Origin: DATBAX01 sp963762965
GTDB taxonomy: Bacteria; Acidobacteriota; Terriglobia; Terriglobales; Acidobacteriaceae
DNA length: 64,000 nt
Direction: 5' to 3'
NCBI GenBank assembly: GCA_963762965.1
Contig: CAVXME010000001.1
Location: 868,001 to 932,000 of the forward strand
Of this stretch, positions 53,634-62,798 are shown in pieces. The translations under genes were made by a program, and so were the position numbers. How positions within the stretch are numbered: the stretch's first letter is position 1; the number at the start of each line of letters is the position of its first letter. A model generated the notes under the pieces. It was not told where the DNA came from and ran no database searches. It saw only the letters and a program-made list of their open reading frames with translations.

Positions 53634-54884
53634 ATGTCGAGTTCTTCCTTGTCGTCATCCTCGTCGTCGCCGGCTTACCTTCCTAACCCCGAAGTTGCGG
53701 CGGTGGAACCGTCACTGGCGCTCGCATTCGCTTCTTTCACCGAAGTGGCGGCGTCGCTGGAACGCACCTATGCCAAGTTGCAAATGGAACTGGGCCGGCT
53801 CCGTCATGAACTTGAGGAGACCAATCATGATCTGGCGCAGAGCCTGCAGGAAAACCAGCGCATACGGCAATATCTGAACCGCATTGTGGATGGCCTGCCC
53901 TGCGGCGTTCTGGTGACCGAGGCAGACGGTTCGGTTTCGATCGCAAATCCTGAATCCCGGCGTTTGCTCGGCCTCGGGGTGAGCGTGCCTCTCGATCATC
54001 TCAAGCAAGTTCCGGCCCCGGTCCGAGGACTGCTCCAGCGCGCGCTCACCACGCCGGGCGAGCAGGAGTGCCAATGTGATGCCGGAGCCGTGCAGTGGAT
54101 CGCGATCCGTTGCGTTCCATTGGAAACGGCCGATGGTGGCAGCTCCATTTTTATTCTTCGCGACCTCAGCGCGGCCAAACGGCTGGAAGGGGAGCATGAA
54201 TGCTTGCGCCGCCGTCAGGCATTGGCGGAGATGTCCGCGTTATTGGCACACGAAATCCGCAATCCCCTGGGCAGCATGGAGCTGTTCGCCGGGTTGCTGG
54301 CGAAATCGGGATTGCAAACAGAAGAGCGGAAGTGGGTCGAACACTTGCAGGCAGGACTCCGTACTCTCGCGGGTACGGTCAACAACGTTTTGCATTTTCA
54401 CATGCAGCCCCCGCCGGATCTGGCGCCGACGGATCTTGGCGAATTGCTGGGCTCTCTGGAAGATTTTTTGCAGCCCATGGCACAGCAGGCGCAGGTGCGC
54501 ATGGAATTGGCGCACGAACTGGATGGCGTTCTGGTGGCGGCTGACCGGCATCGCCTGGAACAGGTGGTGCTCAATCTTGCAGTCAATGCTTTTCACTCGA
54601 TGCCGGAGGGCGGCATATTGAAAATTTCAGGGCAAGTGCGTTGCTTGTGTGACCAACTGATCGCTGCTGTCAGCATCACCGATACGGGTCCTGGGATCGC
54701 CGCGAAGGACTTGAGTCGCATCTTCGATCTGGGCTTTACGACGCGGCCGGGAAGCCCTGGCCTGGGACTGGCCGTTTGCAAGACCATCATGGAGCAGCAC
54801 GGTGGCAGCATCCTTCCGGCGAGTCGGCAGGGCGGCGGCACCACCTTTGAACTTGAATTCCCTTTGTGCGGAGGCCATGAGTGA
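53634..54884 (+). CDS. FlrB/FleS-like sensor histidine kinase
   Basis: Soluble kinase of 416 residues, no membrane segment. A Ser-rich start (SSSSLSSSSSSP) and a coiled coil (about 45-85, ELGRLRHELEETNHDLAQSL) lead to a PAS-like domain (about 90-180, LPCGVLVTEADGSVSIAN). The HisKA H-box ALLAHEIRNPLGSM and an HATPase domain (NLAVNAFHSMPEGG, DTGPGI, GLGLAV) follow. This is the layout of FlrB/FleS, cytoplasmic kinases that phosphorylate the FlrC/FleR activator encoded next. ATG 53634 has a GGA upstream; ATG 53625 is also possible. The stop TGA overlaps the GTG of the next gene. Confidence 0.88.
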   Translation: MSSSSLSSSSSSPAYLPNPEVAAVEPSLALAFASFTEVAASLERTYAKLQMELGRLRHELEETNHDLAQSLQENQRIRQYLNRIVDGLPCGVLVTEADGSVSIANPESRRLLGLGVSVPLDHLKQVPAPVRGLLQRALTTPGEQECQCDAGAVQWIAIRCVPLETADGGSSIFILRDLSAAKRLEGEHECLRRRQALAEMSALLAHEIRNPLGSMELFAGLLAKSGLQTEERKWVEHLQAGLRTLAGTVNNVLHFHMQPPPDLAPTDLGELLGSLEDFLQPMAQQAQVRMELAHELDGVLVAADRHRLEQVVLNLAVNAFHSMPEGGILKISGQVRCLCDQLIAAVSITDTGPGIAAKDLSRIFDLGFTTRPGSPGLGLAVCKTIMEQHGGSILPASRQGGGTTFELEFPLCGGHE

Positions 54885-56392
54885 GCCAGATGCCAATCCC
54901 TCTACTGGACCGTCCTGCGGCGGCGCATTCCTTAGTCGAATATTTCCCAGCACCGCCTCCGCCCACTGGGGCGGATCGCGTAAATCAGGTGTTGGTGGTG
55001 GACGACGAAGCCGGAATGCGCACCGCCCTCGAAACCAGCTTTCTGCGACACGGTTGGAGAGTGGACACAGCTGCGGGCATCACCGAAGCCGTGGCCAAGT
55101 TCCGGCAGCGGCAGCATCCTCTGATTGTGACCGACATGCGCATGCCCGATGGCGATGGTTTTGCCGTGATGCGCGAGATTCGTGCTTTGTCTCCGCACAC
55201 CGCCGTGATTCTCCTGACCGCATTCGGCAGCGTTCCCGATGCGGTTACGGCCATGAAGAATGGCGCCTGCGACTATCTGGTCAAGCCGGTGTCGTTCGAA
55301 CAACTCGAATTAGCAGTGCACCGGGTTCTGAAGCGCAATCCGGAATCTCTCAGTCCCGCACGGTCCCCTCTTCCATCGAAAGAGAACCCACTGGTCGGGC
55401 ACTCACCGGCACTCCTGCGGGCTCTGGGGCGCGCCCGCCAGGTCGCGGACAGTGACGCCGACATTCTGATTCAAGCCGAGAGCGGCACCGGAAAAGAGTT
55501 GCTGGCGCGCATGATTCATGGTCTCAGCTCGCGCCGCGATCGTCCCTTTGTCGCGGTGAATTGTGCCGCATTTCCTGAGGCACTTCTGGAGAGCGAGTTG
55601 TTCGGGCACGCCAAAGGGGCCTTCACCGGGGCGGTGACCGCTCAAGCTGGCAAGTTCGAACGGGCGCACCAGGGGACTCTGCTGCTGGACGAAATCGGCG
55701 AGATGCCGCTGGCCTTGCAGCCCAAGCTGTTGCGGGTATTGCAAGAGCGTGAATTTGATCGTCTGGGAGACGGCCGCAGCGTGAAAGTGGATATCCGCGT
55801 GATCGCCACCACCAATTGCGCGTTGGAGGCCATGGTCAAGGAACGCAGCTTTCGCGCCGACCTTTATTACCGCTTGAATGTAATTCCCCTGACTCTGCCC
55901 GCGCTGCGCGAACGCCCGGAGGACATTGCCGAACTGGCGGAACATTTTGCCCGGATTTATTCCCCCGTAGATGTGGTCCGCACTTTGACACCGGAGTTTC
56001 GGGCACGGCTCCAGCAACACTCCTGGCCGGGAAATGTGCGGGAGCTAGCCAATCTCATGCGGCGCGCGGTGGCGCTGTCGCAAGACGAAATCGATGTGGA
56101 CGTATTGGAGCCATCGGAGTTGAGCGCGTTTGGAGACCCGGCTGTAACCTCACAATTTTCTTCTGGCGATTCTCCTGCCGACGCCGGCTCTGATTTTTCC
56201 ATCAACGATCAATTGCGTCCGGGGGTCTCGCTGGTGGCTATGGAAAAGCGCCTGCTTCTGGTCACCCTCGACGCCACCGGGGGAAACCGTTCGCGGGCGG
56301 CTGAGATGCTAGGCGTAAGCTTGCGCACCGTCCGCAACAAGATCCGGGAGTACGGCCTGCCTTCACGCAGAACCTATGACGAAAGACAATGA
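54881..56392 (+). CDS. FlrC/FleR-like sigma-54 response regulator
   Basis: 503 residues. A Pro-rich leader is followed by a receiver domain (about 35-150) with Asp85 in LIVTDMRMPDGDG and Lys in DYLVKPVSF. The AAA+ domain carries AESGTGKE, GAFTGA, LLLDEIGEMPL and RVIATTNCAL. A C-terminal Fis-type HTH is intact (NRSRAAEMLGVSLRTVRNKI, about 468-487). The GTG at 54881 overlaps the kinase stop and has CGGAGG upstream. By analogy with Vibrio and Pseudomonas it activates class III sigma-54 flagellar genes, here directly downstream. Confidence 0.92.
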   Translation: MSQMPIPLLDRPAAAHSLVEYFPAPPPPTGADRVNQVLVVDDEAGMRTALETSFLRHGWRVDTAAGITEAVAKFRQRQHPLIVTDMRMPDGDGFAVMREIRALSPHTAVILLTAFGSVPDAVTAMKNGACDYLVKPVSFEQLELAVHRVLKRNPESLSPARSPLPSKENPLVGHSPALLRALGRARQVADSDADILIQAESGTGKELLARMIHGLSSRRDRPFVAVNCAAFPEALLESELFGHAKGAFTGAVTAQAGKFERAHQGTLLLDEIGEMPLALQPKLLRVLQEREFDRLGDGRSVKVDIRVIATTNCALEAMVKERSFRADLYYRLNVIPLTLPALRERPEDIAELAEHFARIYSPVDVVRTLTPEFRARLQQHSWPGNVRELANLMRRAVALSQDEIDVDVLEPSELSAFGDPAVTSQFSSGDSPADAGSDFSINDQLRPGVSLVAMEKRLLLVTLDATGGNRSRAAEMLGVSLRTVRNKIREYGLPSRRTYDERQ

Positions 56393-56404
56393 GGACGACC
56401 AGCT

Positions 56405-56767
56405 ATGCGCATGATTGATACTCCAATGATTGGCGCACTCGAACATTACCTCGATCTGAACGCCTTCCGCAGCAAACTGCTTGCCTCGAACATGGCTAAC
56501 ATTGACACCCCCGGATATCACGCCCAGGACATCAACTTCCGCCAGGAACTAGAGCGCAACCAGGGCGAGTTCCAGGACGCGGCATTCTCTCCCATGGTTC
56601 GACATGTAACCGGATTGTCGGTCCGTCCGGACGGCAACAACGTAAGCCTGGAACGCGAGGGTTTGCTCATGGCTGAAACCCAACTCGGCTTCAACGCCGG
56701 TATACAACTGTTGCGCGATCAATTTCATACTTTGTTAAGCGCCATCCACGAAGGGAGTTCGTCATGA
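56405..56767 (+). CDS. flgB: Flagellar basal-body rod protein FlgB
   Basis: Proximal rod component, 120 residues, within the normal 110-140 range. The N-terminal flg_bb_rod motif is present: LASNMANIDTPGYHAQDINF (about 27-46). The C-terminal helix LGFNAGIQLLRDQFHTLLSA completes the D0 domain. The ATG has GAGG upstream and follows the FlrC-like gene by 12 bp, so regulators and structural genes probably share a transcript. Its TGA overlaps the flgC ATG. Confidence 0.97.
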   Translation: MRMIDTPMIGALEHYLDLNAFRSKLLASNMANIDTPGYHAQDINFRQELERNQGEFQDAAFSPMVRHVTGLSVRPDGNNVSLEREGLLMAETQLGFNAGIQLLRDQFHTLLSAIHEGSSS

Positions 56768-57204
56768 ACTTGTTTGGCATGCTCGAAATCAGCGGCTCGG
56801 CGCTCACGGCGGAACGCCAGCGGGCGGAGGTGGTGGTCAGCAACATGGCCAATGCCGAGACTACGCACACTGCCGAAGGCGGGCCCTATCGGCGGCAGGT
56901 GGTGGTATTTCATGCGCAACACCCTACCCAGTTTCCCGCATTGCTGGCGGGCTTCTCTCCCTCCAATTCAGCGGCACGGGGAGTGAGGGTGGAACAGGTC
57001 ATCGCGGATGCGACCCCGCCCATGCTACGTTATCAACCCGGACATCCCGATGCGGACGCCAAGGGATACGTCGCGTATCCCGCCATCGATCCCACCGCCG
57101 AAATGGCCGACCTTTTGGGCGCGGTGCGGGCTTACGGTTTGAACGAATCCGCCGTGCAGGCGGCCAAGGCGATGATTCAGCAGTCGCTCGATATCCTGCG
57201 CTGA
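56764..57204 (+). CDS. flgC: Flagellar basal-body rod protein FlgC
   Basis: Proximal rod component, 146 residues. The N-terminal rod motif reads ISGSALTAERQRAEVVVSNM ANAET-like, followed by GGPYRRQVVVF typical of FlgC, and the C-terminal YGLNESAVQAAKAMIQQSL. Assembles with FlgB, FlgF and FlgG between the MS ring and the hook. ATGA overlap with flgB indicates coupled translation. Confidence 0.97.
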   Translation: MNLFGMLEISGSALTAERQRAEVVVSNMANAETTHTAEGGPYRRQVVVFHAQHPTQFPALLAGFSPSNSAARGVRVEQVIADATPPMLRYQPGHPDADAKGYVAYPAIDPTAEMADLLGAVRAYGLNESAVQAAKAMIQQSLDILR

Positions 57205-57231
57205 GCAACCACGACCGAGGGACACTCAATC

Positions 57232-57528
57232 ATGACCACACCGGTTTCAAACTTGCGCATCGTTCCCTCCGAAACTTTGTCACCTTCGGCGAACACCACA
57301 CCCCGCGAGTGGGGCTTTCAGGAAACTCTGCGCGGGGCGATGGACCAGGCGGAACAGTTGCAGGGTGGGGCCGACAACAAAGTCGCCGCGCTGCTCGACG
57401 GTAGCGGCATGGACGTGCACAGCGCCATGATCGCGGTGGAAAAGGCTGATCTCTCCTTCCAGCTCATGATGCAGGTACGCAACAAGATAGTCGCCGCCTA
57501 TCAGGAAATTTCTCGCATGCAATTCTGA
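57232..57528 (+). CDS. fliE: Flagellar hook-basal body protein FliE
   Basis: Adaptor between the MS ring (FliF) and the rod, 98 residues. A variable N-terminus leads into the conserved C-terminal half: DVHSAMIAVEKADLSFQLMM QVRNKIVAAYQEI-like (about 62-94). It lies between flgC and fliF as in most flagellar operons. Confidence 0.95.
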   Translation: MTTPVSNLRIVPSETLSPSANTTPREWGFQETLRGAMDQAEQLQGGADNKVAALLDGSGMDVHSAMIAVEKADLSFQLMMQVRNKIVAAYQEISRMQF

Positions 57529-57548
57529 AAGCCGACTAGGAGAATGCG

Positions 57549-59162
57549 TTGGATGGACCGAAATCATTCGGCCAGGCGCTGCACCAGGCCGGCGAGTTGC
57601 TGCGCGGACTCACCCCCAGTCAACGGGCGTGGCTCGCTGGTGGGGCCGTGGTGCTGGGGATCACTGTCTGGTTGTTTGCCGGGCTGATTGATAAACCCAA
57701 ATACGCCACGCTCTACTCGGGATTGAAGCCAGCCGATGCGCAGGCCTTGGGCGGCCGTCTGGCCGCGAAAAATATTTCCTATGAAATCTCCCCCGATGGA
57801 ACCAGCTTGCTGGTGCCGGCGGACCAACTCGACGCTAGTCGCCTCGAAACCGCGTCGCAGGGTTTGCCCCGCAATGCCCGCCTGGGTTTTGAATTATTCG
57901 ACACTCCGAACTGGGCGGGCTCGGACTTCACGGAAAAAGTGAATTATCAGCGCGCGCTGGAGGGCGAACTGGAACGCACTCTGCAGACTTTAAGCGAGGT
58001 GGAGGCAGTTCGAGTGCATCTGGTGCTTCCCAGCGAATCTTTGTACAGCGAACAGGCGAGCGAAGCCAAAGCAGCGGTGATCCTGAAAACTCGTGGCGGG
58101 CGGCTTTCCGAACAGGCCCAGTTGGCGATTCCCCAATTGGTGGCCAGTGCAGTAGATCGTTTACGTCCGGAGAATGTGACGGTGGTGGATGCCGACAGCA
58201 ATATGCCTTTGCTGCATGCTCGCGGTCCCGGGGAACCGGCAGCTTACGATCTGGATGAGGAACTGGCCAAGACGCTGGTCCACACTCTGGAACCCGTGGT
58301 GGGCGCGGAACACGTGCGGGCCAGCGTGCATGTGGAGTACGACACCAGCACCAGTGAAAATACCGAGGAGCTCTACGATCCAAAGACCACCGCCACCCTT
58401 TCCCAACAGAAGTCGGTGGAAAACGCTGGAGGCGGTGGACCTGCGGGAGTTCCGGGAACAACCAGCAATATTCCGGGAGCGGCGGTTCCAGTTACTGCCA
58501 CCACCACTGCGGAGACCCAATCTTCAACTTCAGAAAGCTCGACTTTTGCCGTTAGTAAGAGCGTGCGTCATACCACGCAACCTCCGGGCAGGATCAAACG
58601 CATCGCGGCAGCAGTGTTAGTGGACGACGCCGCGGAGATGACGGAAAAAGATGGCAAGAAAACCACCATACACCGCAAGCGTACTGCCGACGAACTGAAA
58701 CAGATCGAACAACTCGCGGGAGCAGCCATTGGGCTGGAAACATCGCGGGGGGACATGTTGACGGTGCAGAATTTGTCGTTCCAGGAGCCGCCATCGGTAG
58801 AAACTCCCATCAATCCCACCAAGCTGGATAAGACGCGTGAGTTGGTGATGCAGTGGTCGGGGTTATTGCGGTGTCTGGGAATCGCGGCGCTGTTCTTGAT
58901 TGTCTATTTCCTGATTTTGCGTCCGGTTAAAAAGCAAGTTCTCCTCTCCTTCCGGGAACTGCCCACGCGCATGGTAACCAAAACCAAGGAATTTGCGCGG
59001 GCCCCACCCGCACCCGAAGTGGAGATCGAATTACCCGAGGGAACGGAACAATCCAAACGCACCACAGCCTTGAAAAAACAGCTCACCGAAAAAGTGAAAG
59101 GTGAACCGGCTGCCGCCAGTCGAGTGGTGCAGAGCTGGATTCGGGAAGGCAGTAAAGAATGA
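57549..59162 (+). CDS. fliF: Flagellar MS-ring protein FliF
   Basis: 537 residues, normal length. Two membrane segments (about 26-46 and 440-458) flank the periplasmic ring-building region with YATLYSGLKPADAQALGGRL and RALEGELERTLQTLSEVEAV motifs. A Ser/Thr-rich loop (about 290-345) is the usual variable region. The cytoplasmic C-tail (about 505-537) that binds FliG is present. The start is TTG at 57549 with AGGAG seven bases upstream; an out-of-frame ATG lies at 57553. The stop overlaps the fliG ATG. Confidence 0.97.
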   Translation: MDGPKSFGQALHQAGELLRGLTPSQRAWLAGGAVVLGITVWLFAGLIDKPKYATLYSGLKPADAQALGGRLAAKNISYEISPDGTSLLVPADQLDASRLETASQGLPRNARLGFELFDTPNWAGSDFTEKVNYQRALEGELERTLQTLSEVEAVRVHLVLPSESLYSEQASEAKAAVILKTRGGRLSEQAQLAIPQLVASAVDRLRPENVTVVDADSNMPLLHARGPGEPAAYDLDEELAKTLVHTLEPVVGAEHVRASVHVEYDTSTSENTEELYDPKTTATLSQQKSVENAGGGGPAGVPGTTSNIPGAAVPVTATTTAETQSSTSESSTFAVSKSVRHTTQPPGRIKRIAAAVLVDDAAEMTEKDGKKTTIHRKRTADELKQIEQLAGAAIGLETSRGDMLTVQNLSFQEPPSVETPINPTKLDKTRELVMQWSGLLRCLGIAALFLIVYFLILRPVKKQVLLSFRELPTRMVTKTKEFARAPPAPEVEIELPEGTEQSKRTTALKKQLTEKVKGEPAAASRVVQSWIREGSKE

Positions 59163-60178
59163 GTCCCACCGAGACCCCGCCGAAGGGAGTGCGCAAGGCA
59201 GCGATTCTGCTGGTGCTCCTGGGAGAAGAGATCGCCAGCCAGATCTATCGTCACCTGCCGCAGGAGGACCTTGAGCAGTTGACCCAGGCCATCGCCGAGC
59301 TGCAAGCCATCGATCCCAAGACCGCGCTCGCAGTGCTCGAGGAATATCACCGCCTGGACATTACTCAGGATTACCTGGCACAGGGCGGTTCCGACTATGC
59401 GCAGAAACTCCTGGTGAAGGCCTTCGGCGATGAGGGCGCGCGGCAACTGTTGAAGTCAGTTTCCTACGCTGCGGAAAAGAGCTCCAACAATCTGGATGCA
59501 TTGCAGAAATCCGACCCCCAGCAACTGGCCAAGTTTCTGGAAGGTGAGCACTCCCAAACCATCGCTCTGATCCTGGCTCATCTCAATTCCCAGCACGGTT
59601 CCGAACTGCTAATGCGGCTACCAGAAACACTGCGCTCGGAAGCCATCAAACGCATGGCCCAGCTCCGCCAGTTTTCTCCCGAAATTGCCAAGAAAGTTTA
59701 CCTGGCCCTGCACAAGCGGCTGGAAGCACTGGGAGAGCAACACCGCCGCTCCTATGCCGGATTTCAAGGGGTCGCCGACCTGCTCAACCGCATGGACCCA
59801 TTGCAAACCAAATCAATTTTGGAAGCTATCGAAAAGGACGATCCCAAGGTGGCGTTGGGCATCCGCAATTTAATGTTCACTTTTCAGGACTTGCTGGGCG
59901 TCCCGGAAGTTGGCATCCGTGAACTGCTGGGACAATTGGACAAGAAAACGCTGGCCATGGCCTTGCGCGGGGCGACCGAGGAATTGAAGAACTATATTTT
60001 CAAATCGATGTCCTCGCGGGCCGTGGAAATGCTGAAAGAAGACATGGAAGTCATGGGCCCGGTGCGCTCACGCGATGTCTCCAAGGCCCAGCAGGAGGCC
60101 GTGGCCGTGGTCCGCAAACTGGAAGCGGATGGAAAAATTGCCCTGGGAGCAGAAAGCGAAGATGAGTACGTCGTTTAA
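59159..60178 (+). CDS. fliG: Flagellar motor switch protein FliG
   Basis: C-ring switch protein, 339 residues, the normal size. FliG-N begins with KGVRKAAILLVLLGEEIASQ. The middle domain contains EGEHSQTIALILAHLNS, and the C-terminal torque-generating domain has the charged TFQDLLGVPEVGIRELL region and KKTLAMALRGA. Couples stator ion flow to rotor rotation together with FliM/FliN, which are not in the window. ATGA overlap with fliF. Confidence 0.98.
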   Translation: MSPTETPPKGVRKAAILLVLLGEEIASQIYRHLPQEDLEQLTQAIAELQAIDPKTALAVLEEYHRLDITQDYLAQGGSDYAQKLLVKAFGDEGARQLLKSVSYAAEKSSNNLDALQKSDPQQLAKFLEGEHSQTIALILAHLNSQHGSELLMRLPETLRSEAIKRMAQLRQFSPEIAKKVYLALHKRLEALGEQHRRSYAGFQGVADLLNRMDPLQTKSILEAIEKDDPKVALGIRNLMFTFQDLLGVPEVGIRELLGQLDKKTLAMALRGATEELKNYIFKSMSSRAVEMLKEDMEVMGPVRSRDVSKAQQEAVAVVRKLEADGKIALGAESEDEYVV

Positions 60179-60842
60179 TCCCGCTCTGAAATCTGGGCCT
60201 AAGATCGAAGCCCTGCCGTTTCTTTATCCGCCAGCGGAAGAGGGCCCCGCCAATCAGTGTGCCTCAGGTTCTAACGCGCAAACCACGGAAAACGTCCAAC
60301 CCGTTCCAAGTGACGATGGAGAAGCAATTGGGCGGGAAGAAGTCTCGCGGGATGCTGCCCGGCAGGAAGGCGAGGCCAAGGCGCGGTCTGCATTCGAACA
60401 GCATCTCGAACAAGTGCGGGAGAGCGTGCGCGTCGCGCTGAGCGATTTCGCACGCGAGCGCAAGACCTATTTCGAGTTGGTGGAGACCGAAGTGGTGAAA
60501 CTTGCCCTGAGCATCGCGCGCAAGATTCTGCATCGCGAAGCCCAGGTCGATCCTTTGTTGCTGGCCGGCATTGTCCGAGTTGCCGTGGACGGGATCAAGA
60601 GCAAAACCAGAGTGGTGGTTCGAGTACATCCCGGGCAAGCCGCAGATTGCCGCAGTTATTTCGCACAGCACATGGAACCCAGCGACGCGCCCGAGGTGAT
60701 CGAAGACTCTGCACTTGAGATCGACCACTGCACTCTGCAAACTGAGCTTGGGACCACGGAATTAGGAATCGAAGTCCAACTGAAAGAAATCGAACATGGG
60801 CTGATGGACCTGCTCGCCCTCCGTCCGCAGGCGAAGCCGTGA
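60162..60842 (+). CDS. fliH: Flagellar export regulator FliH
   Basis: Stator-like negative regulator of the FliI ATPase, 226 residues. An acidic, variable N-terminus precedes the helical region (about 70-110, GEAKARSAFEQHLEQVRESV) and the conserved C-terminal domain with VVKLALSIARKILHREAQVD and IEDSALEIDHCTLQTELGT. The ATG at 60162 is chosen because it overlaps fliG by only 17 bp and has an upstream purine run; an earlier in-frame start is buried deeper in fliG. The stop overlaps the fliI GTG. Confidence 0.93.
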   Translation: MSTSFNPALKSGPKIEALPFLYPPAEEGPANQCASGSNAQTTENVQPVPSDDGEAIGREEVSRDAARQEGEAKARSAFEQHLEQVRESVRVALSDFARERKTYFELVETEVVKLALSIARKILHREAQVDPLLLAGIVRVAVDGIKSKTRVVVRVHPGQAADCRSYFAQHMEPSDAPEVIEDSALEIDHCTLQTELGTTELGIEVQLKEIEHGLMDLLALRPQAKP

Positions 60843-62152
60843 GCGCTCCACTGCTGCTCGAGCGTTTTTTCTCGCGCCTGGAATCCAGCTCCTCGCTGCG
60901 TTGGCGGGGCAGGGTAACACAGGTGATCGGACAAATCGTGGAATCCGAAGGCCCATTCAGTTCTGTAGGCGACGTGTGTCAGGTGATCAATTCTAGCGGT
61001 CGCATTTTCCCCGGCGAAATTATCGGATTCCGCGGCAACACCATCCTGTCCATGCCTCTTGAGCGCCCAAATGGCATTCGCTACGGGGATCCTGTGATCA
61101 CCTGGGGCGCGCGGCCTACGCTGCGCGTGAGTGATGACTTGCTGGGTCGCGTGATCGATGGCATGGGAGAGCCCCTGGACTCGCTTGGACCGTGCCGCAG
61201 CCGCGACAGCCGTATCCTCGATGCTTCGGCTCCGCTTCCTCTGGAGCGCCAGCCCATCCACGAACCCCTGGGATGCGGAGTCCGGGCCGTGGATGCGTTC
61301 CTGACCTGCGGCCGCGGACAGCGCATGGGAATCTTTGGCGGCAGCGGCGTCGGTAAGAGCACACTCATCGGGATGATGGCGCGCAACACGAATGCCGACC
61401 TCACTGTATTGGCACTCGTCGGAGAGCGCGGCCGCGAAGTGCGTCATTTTCTGGATGAAGCGCTCGGCGTCGAGGGCCGCAAACGGTCCGCGGTCGTAGT
61501 TTCCACGTCAGACCAATCGCCGCTGTTGCGCATCCGCGCCGCGCTGGCCGCTACGGCTACCGCGGAATATTTCTGTGCCCGCGGTCAAAACGTTCTTTTG
61601 ATCGTCGATTCTCTTACCCGCTTGGCGATGGCCCAGCGTGAAATCAGTCTGGCGGCTGGTGAACCACCCACTGCGAAAGGGTATACGCCCTCCGTATTTT
61701 CTTTGCTCGCGCGCTTAATCGAACGAGCGGGAAAATTTAACCGGGGCAGCATTACCGCGTTCTACACCGTGCTGATGGAAGGCGACGATCAGCAGGACCC
61801 ACTGGTAGACGGCGCCCGCGCGCTGCTCGACGGCCACATCATGCTCGACCGCCGTCTCGCGTCCCAGAACCACTATCCACCGATTGCCATCCTCGACAGC
61901 GTCAGCCGCCTGATGCCTATGGTGGGTTCTTCCGTGCATCTGGTGAAGGCCAACGCTCTCCGCCGGCTGCTGGCCTCCTATAGCGCGTCCGCGGACCTCA
62001 TCCGCATTGGCGCCTACCAGAAAGGGAGCGATCCGCTGCTCGACAAGGCGATGGTCGTGGTCCCGGAACTCAATAGGTTCCTTGAACAAGAACCCAATGA
62101 AGCAGTCGGTCTCGAAGACACGGTGAAAAAACTGCTGGCCATAGCCAGTTAG
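60839..62152 (+). CDS. fliI: Flagellum-specific ATPase FliI
   Basis: Type III export ATPase, 437 residues. The Walker A motif is GGSGVGKST, Walker B NVLLIVDSLTRLAMAQREI, and the T3SS-ATPase signature SIFTLL-type region is GYTPSVFSLLARLIERAG. The arginine finger region SRLMPMVG and the C-terminal DKAMVVVPELNRFL are family-typical. GTG start overlaps the fliH stop (GTGA). Energises substrate unfolding at the export gate with FliH and FliJ. Confidence 0.98.
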   Translation: MSAPLLLERFFSRLESSSSLRWRGRVTQVIGQIVESEGPFSSVGDVCQVINSSGRIFPGEIIGFRGNTILSMPLERPNGIRYGDPVITWGARPTLRVSDDLLGRVIDGMGEPLDSLGPCRSRDSRILDASAPLPLERQPIHEPLGCGVRAVDAFLTCGRGQRMGIFGGSGVGKSTLIGMMARNTNADLTVLALVGERGREVRHFLDEALGVEGRKRSAVVVSTSDQSPLLRIRAALAATATAEYFCARGQNVLLIVDSLTRLAMAQREISLAAGEPPTAKGYTPSVFSLLARLIERAGKFNRGSITAFYTVLMEGDDQQDPLVDGARALLDGHIMLDRRLASQNHYPPIAILDSVSRLMPMVGSSVHLVKANALRRLLASYSASADLIRIGAYQKGSDPLLDKAMVVVPELNRFLEQEPNEAVGLEDTVKKLLAIAS

Positions 62153-62156
62153 CTTT

Positions 62157-62603
62157 ATGGCATTTCGATTCCCCCTCGCGACTGTACTTTTGTTCCGGCA
62201 GAACCTGGAGCATCAGCAGGAATTGCTGTTCCAGGAATCCCATCAGCGGGTTGAACGGGTGAGAATCGAAATCGAAAGCGTCGATTTCGCGATGACAAGA
62301 ATCGCCGAGCGCGAAGCCCAGCAGATAATGTCCGGATTGAGCGCGGCAGAACTTCAATTTGACCTGCTTTGCCGCTCCGTACTCGTAAAGCGCCGAAACA
62401 AATTGGAAAAAGATATGGCCCAAGCCGAACAAGTAATTGCTGTGCGCCGCGAAGTCCTTCGTTTAGCGCGGCAGCAGCGAGAAGTTCTGGATACGCTGAA
62501 AACCCAGCAACTCGAAATCTACCTCCAGCAGCAAACCAGACAAGAACAACGAAGCCTCGACGATCTGTTCCTTCTGCGCCGCGCATTTCTCCGCCGCAAT
62601 TAG
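62157..62603 (+). CDS. fliJ: Flagellar export chaperone FliJ
   Basis: 148 residues, almost entirely coiled coil (about 15-135), as expected for the FliJ stalk that activates the FliI hexamer. Conserved start FRFPLATVLLFRQNLEHQQE and charged heptads are visible. Family sequence conservation is low, and the call rests partly on position: 4 bp after fliI. The next gene, fliK, follows after 195 bp without a recognisable feature in between. Confidence 0.88.
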   Translation: MAFRFPLATVLLFRQNLEHQQELLFQESHQRVERVRIEIESVDFAMTRIAEREAQQIMSGLSAAELQFDLLCRSVLVKRRNKLEKDMAQAEQVIAVRREVLRLARQQREVLDTLKTQQLEIYLQQQTRQEQRSLDDLFLLRRAFLRRN

Positions 62604-62798
62604 TTTTTGCCTACTCGCCTCGGCAATCCTTACCCAGAATATATCTTCCCGCAACTCGATTTTGAGTCCTGTTTCCATCGGCAGAGGCGCCACCTGACTT
62701 TAGTTGCAACGAATGTCCGGAAAATGGGCCGTGCCATTCTGCGTGGCGTTCCAAGTGCTTGAGCAAAGCTGCTGGTATCGCCAGCGTGGGAAGATCAT

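Noticed and set aside
62604..62798. Possible small gene between fliJ and fliK
   Set aside because: The in-frame stretch ends in a stop at 62760-62762, has no start signal and no recognisable product; the minus-strand frame at 62463-62693 overlaps fliJ.
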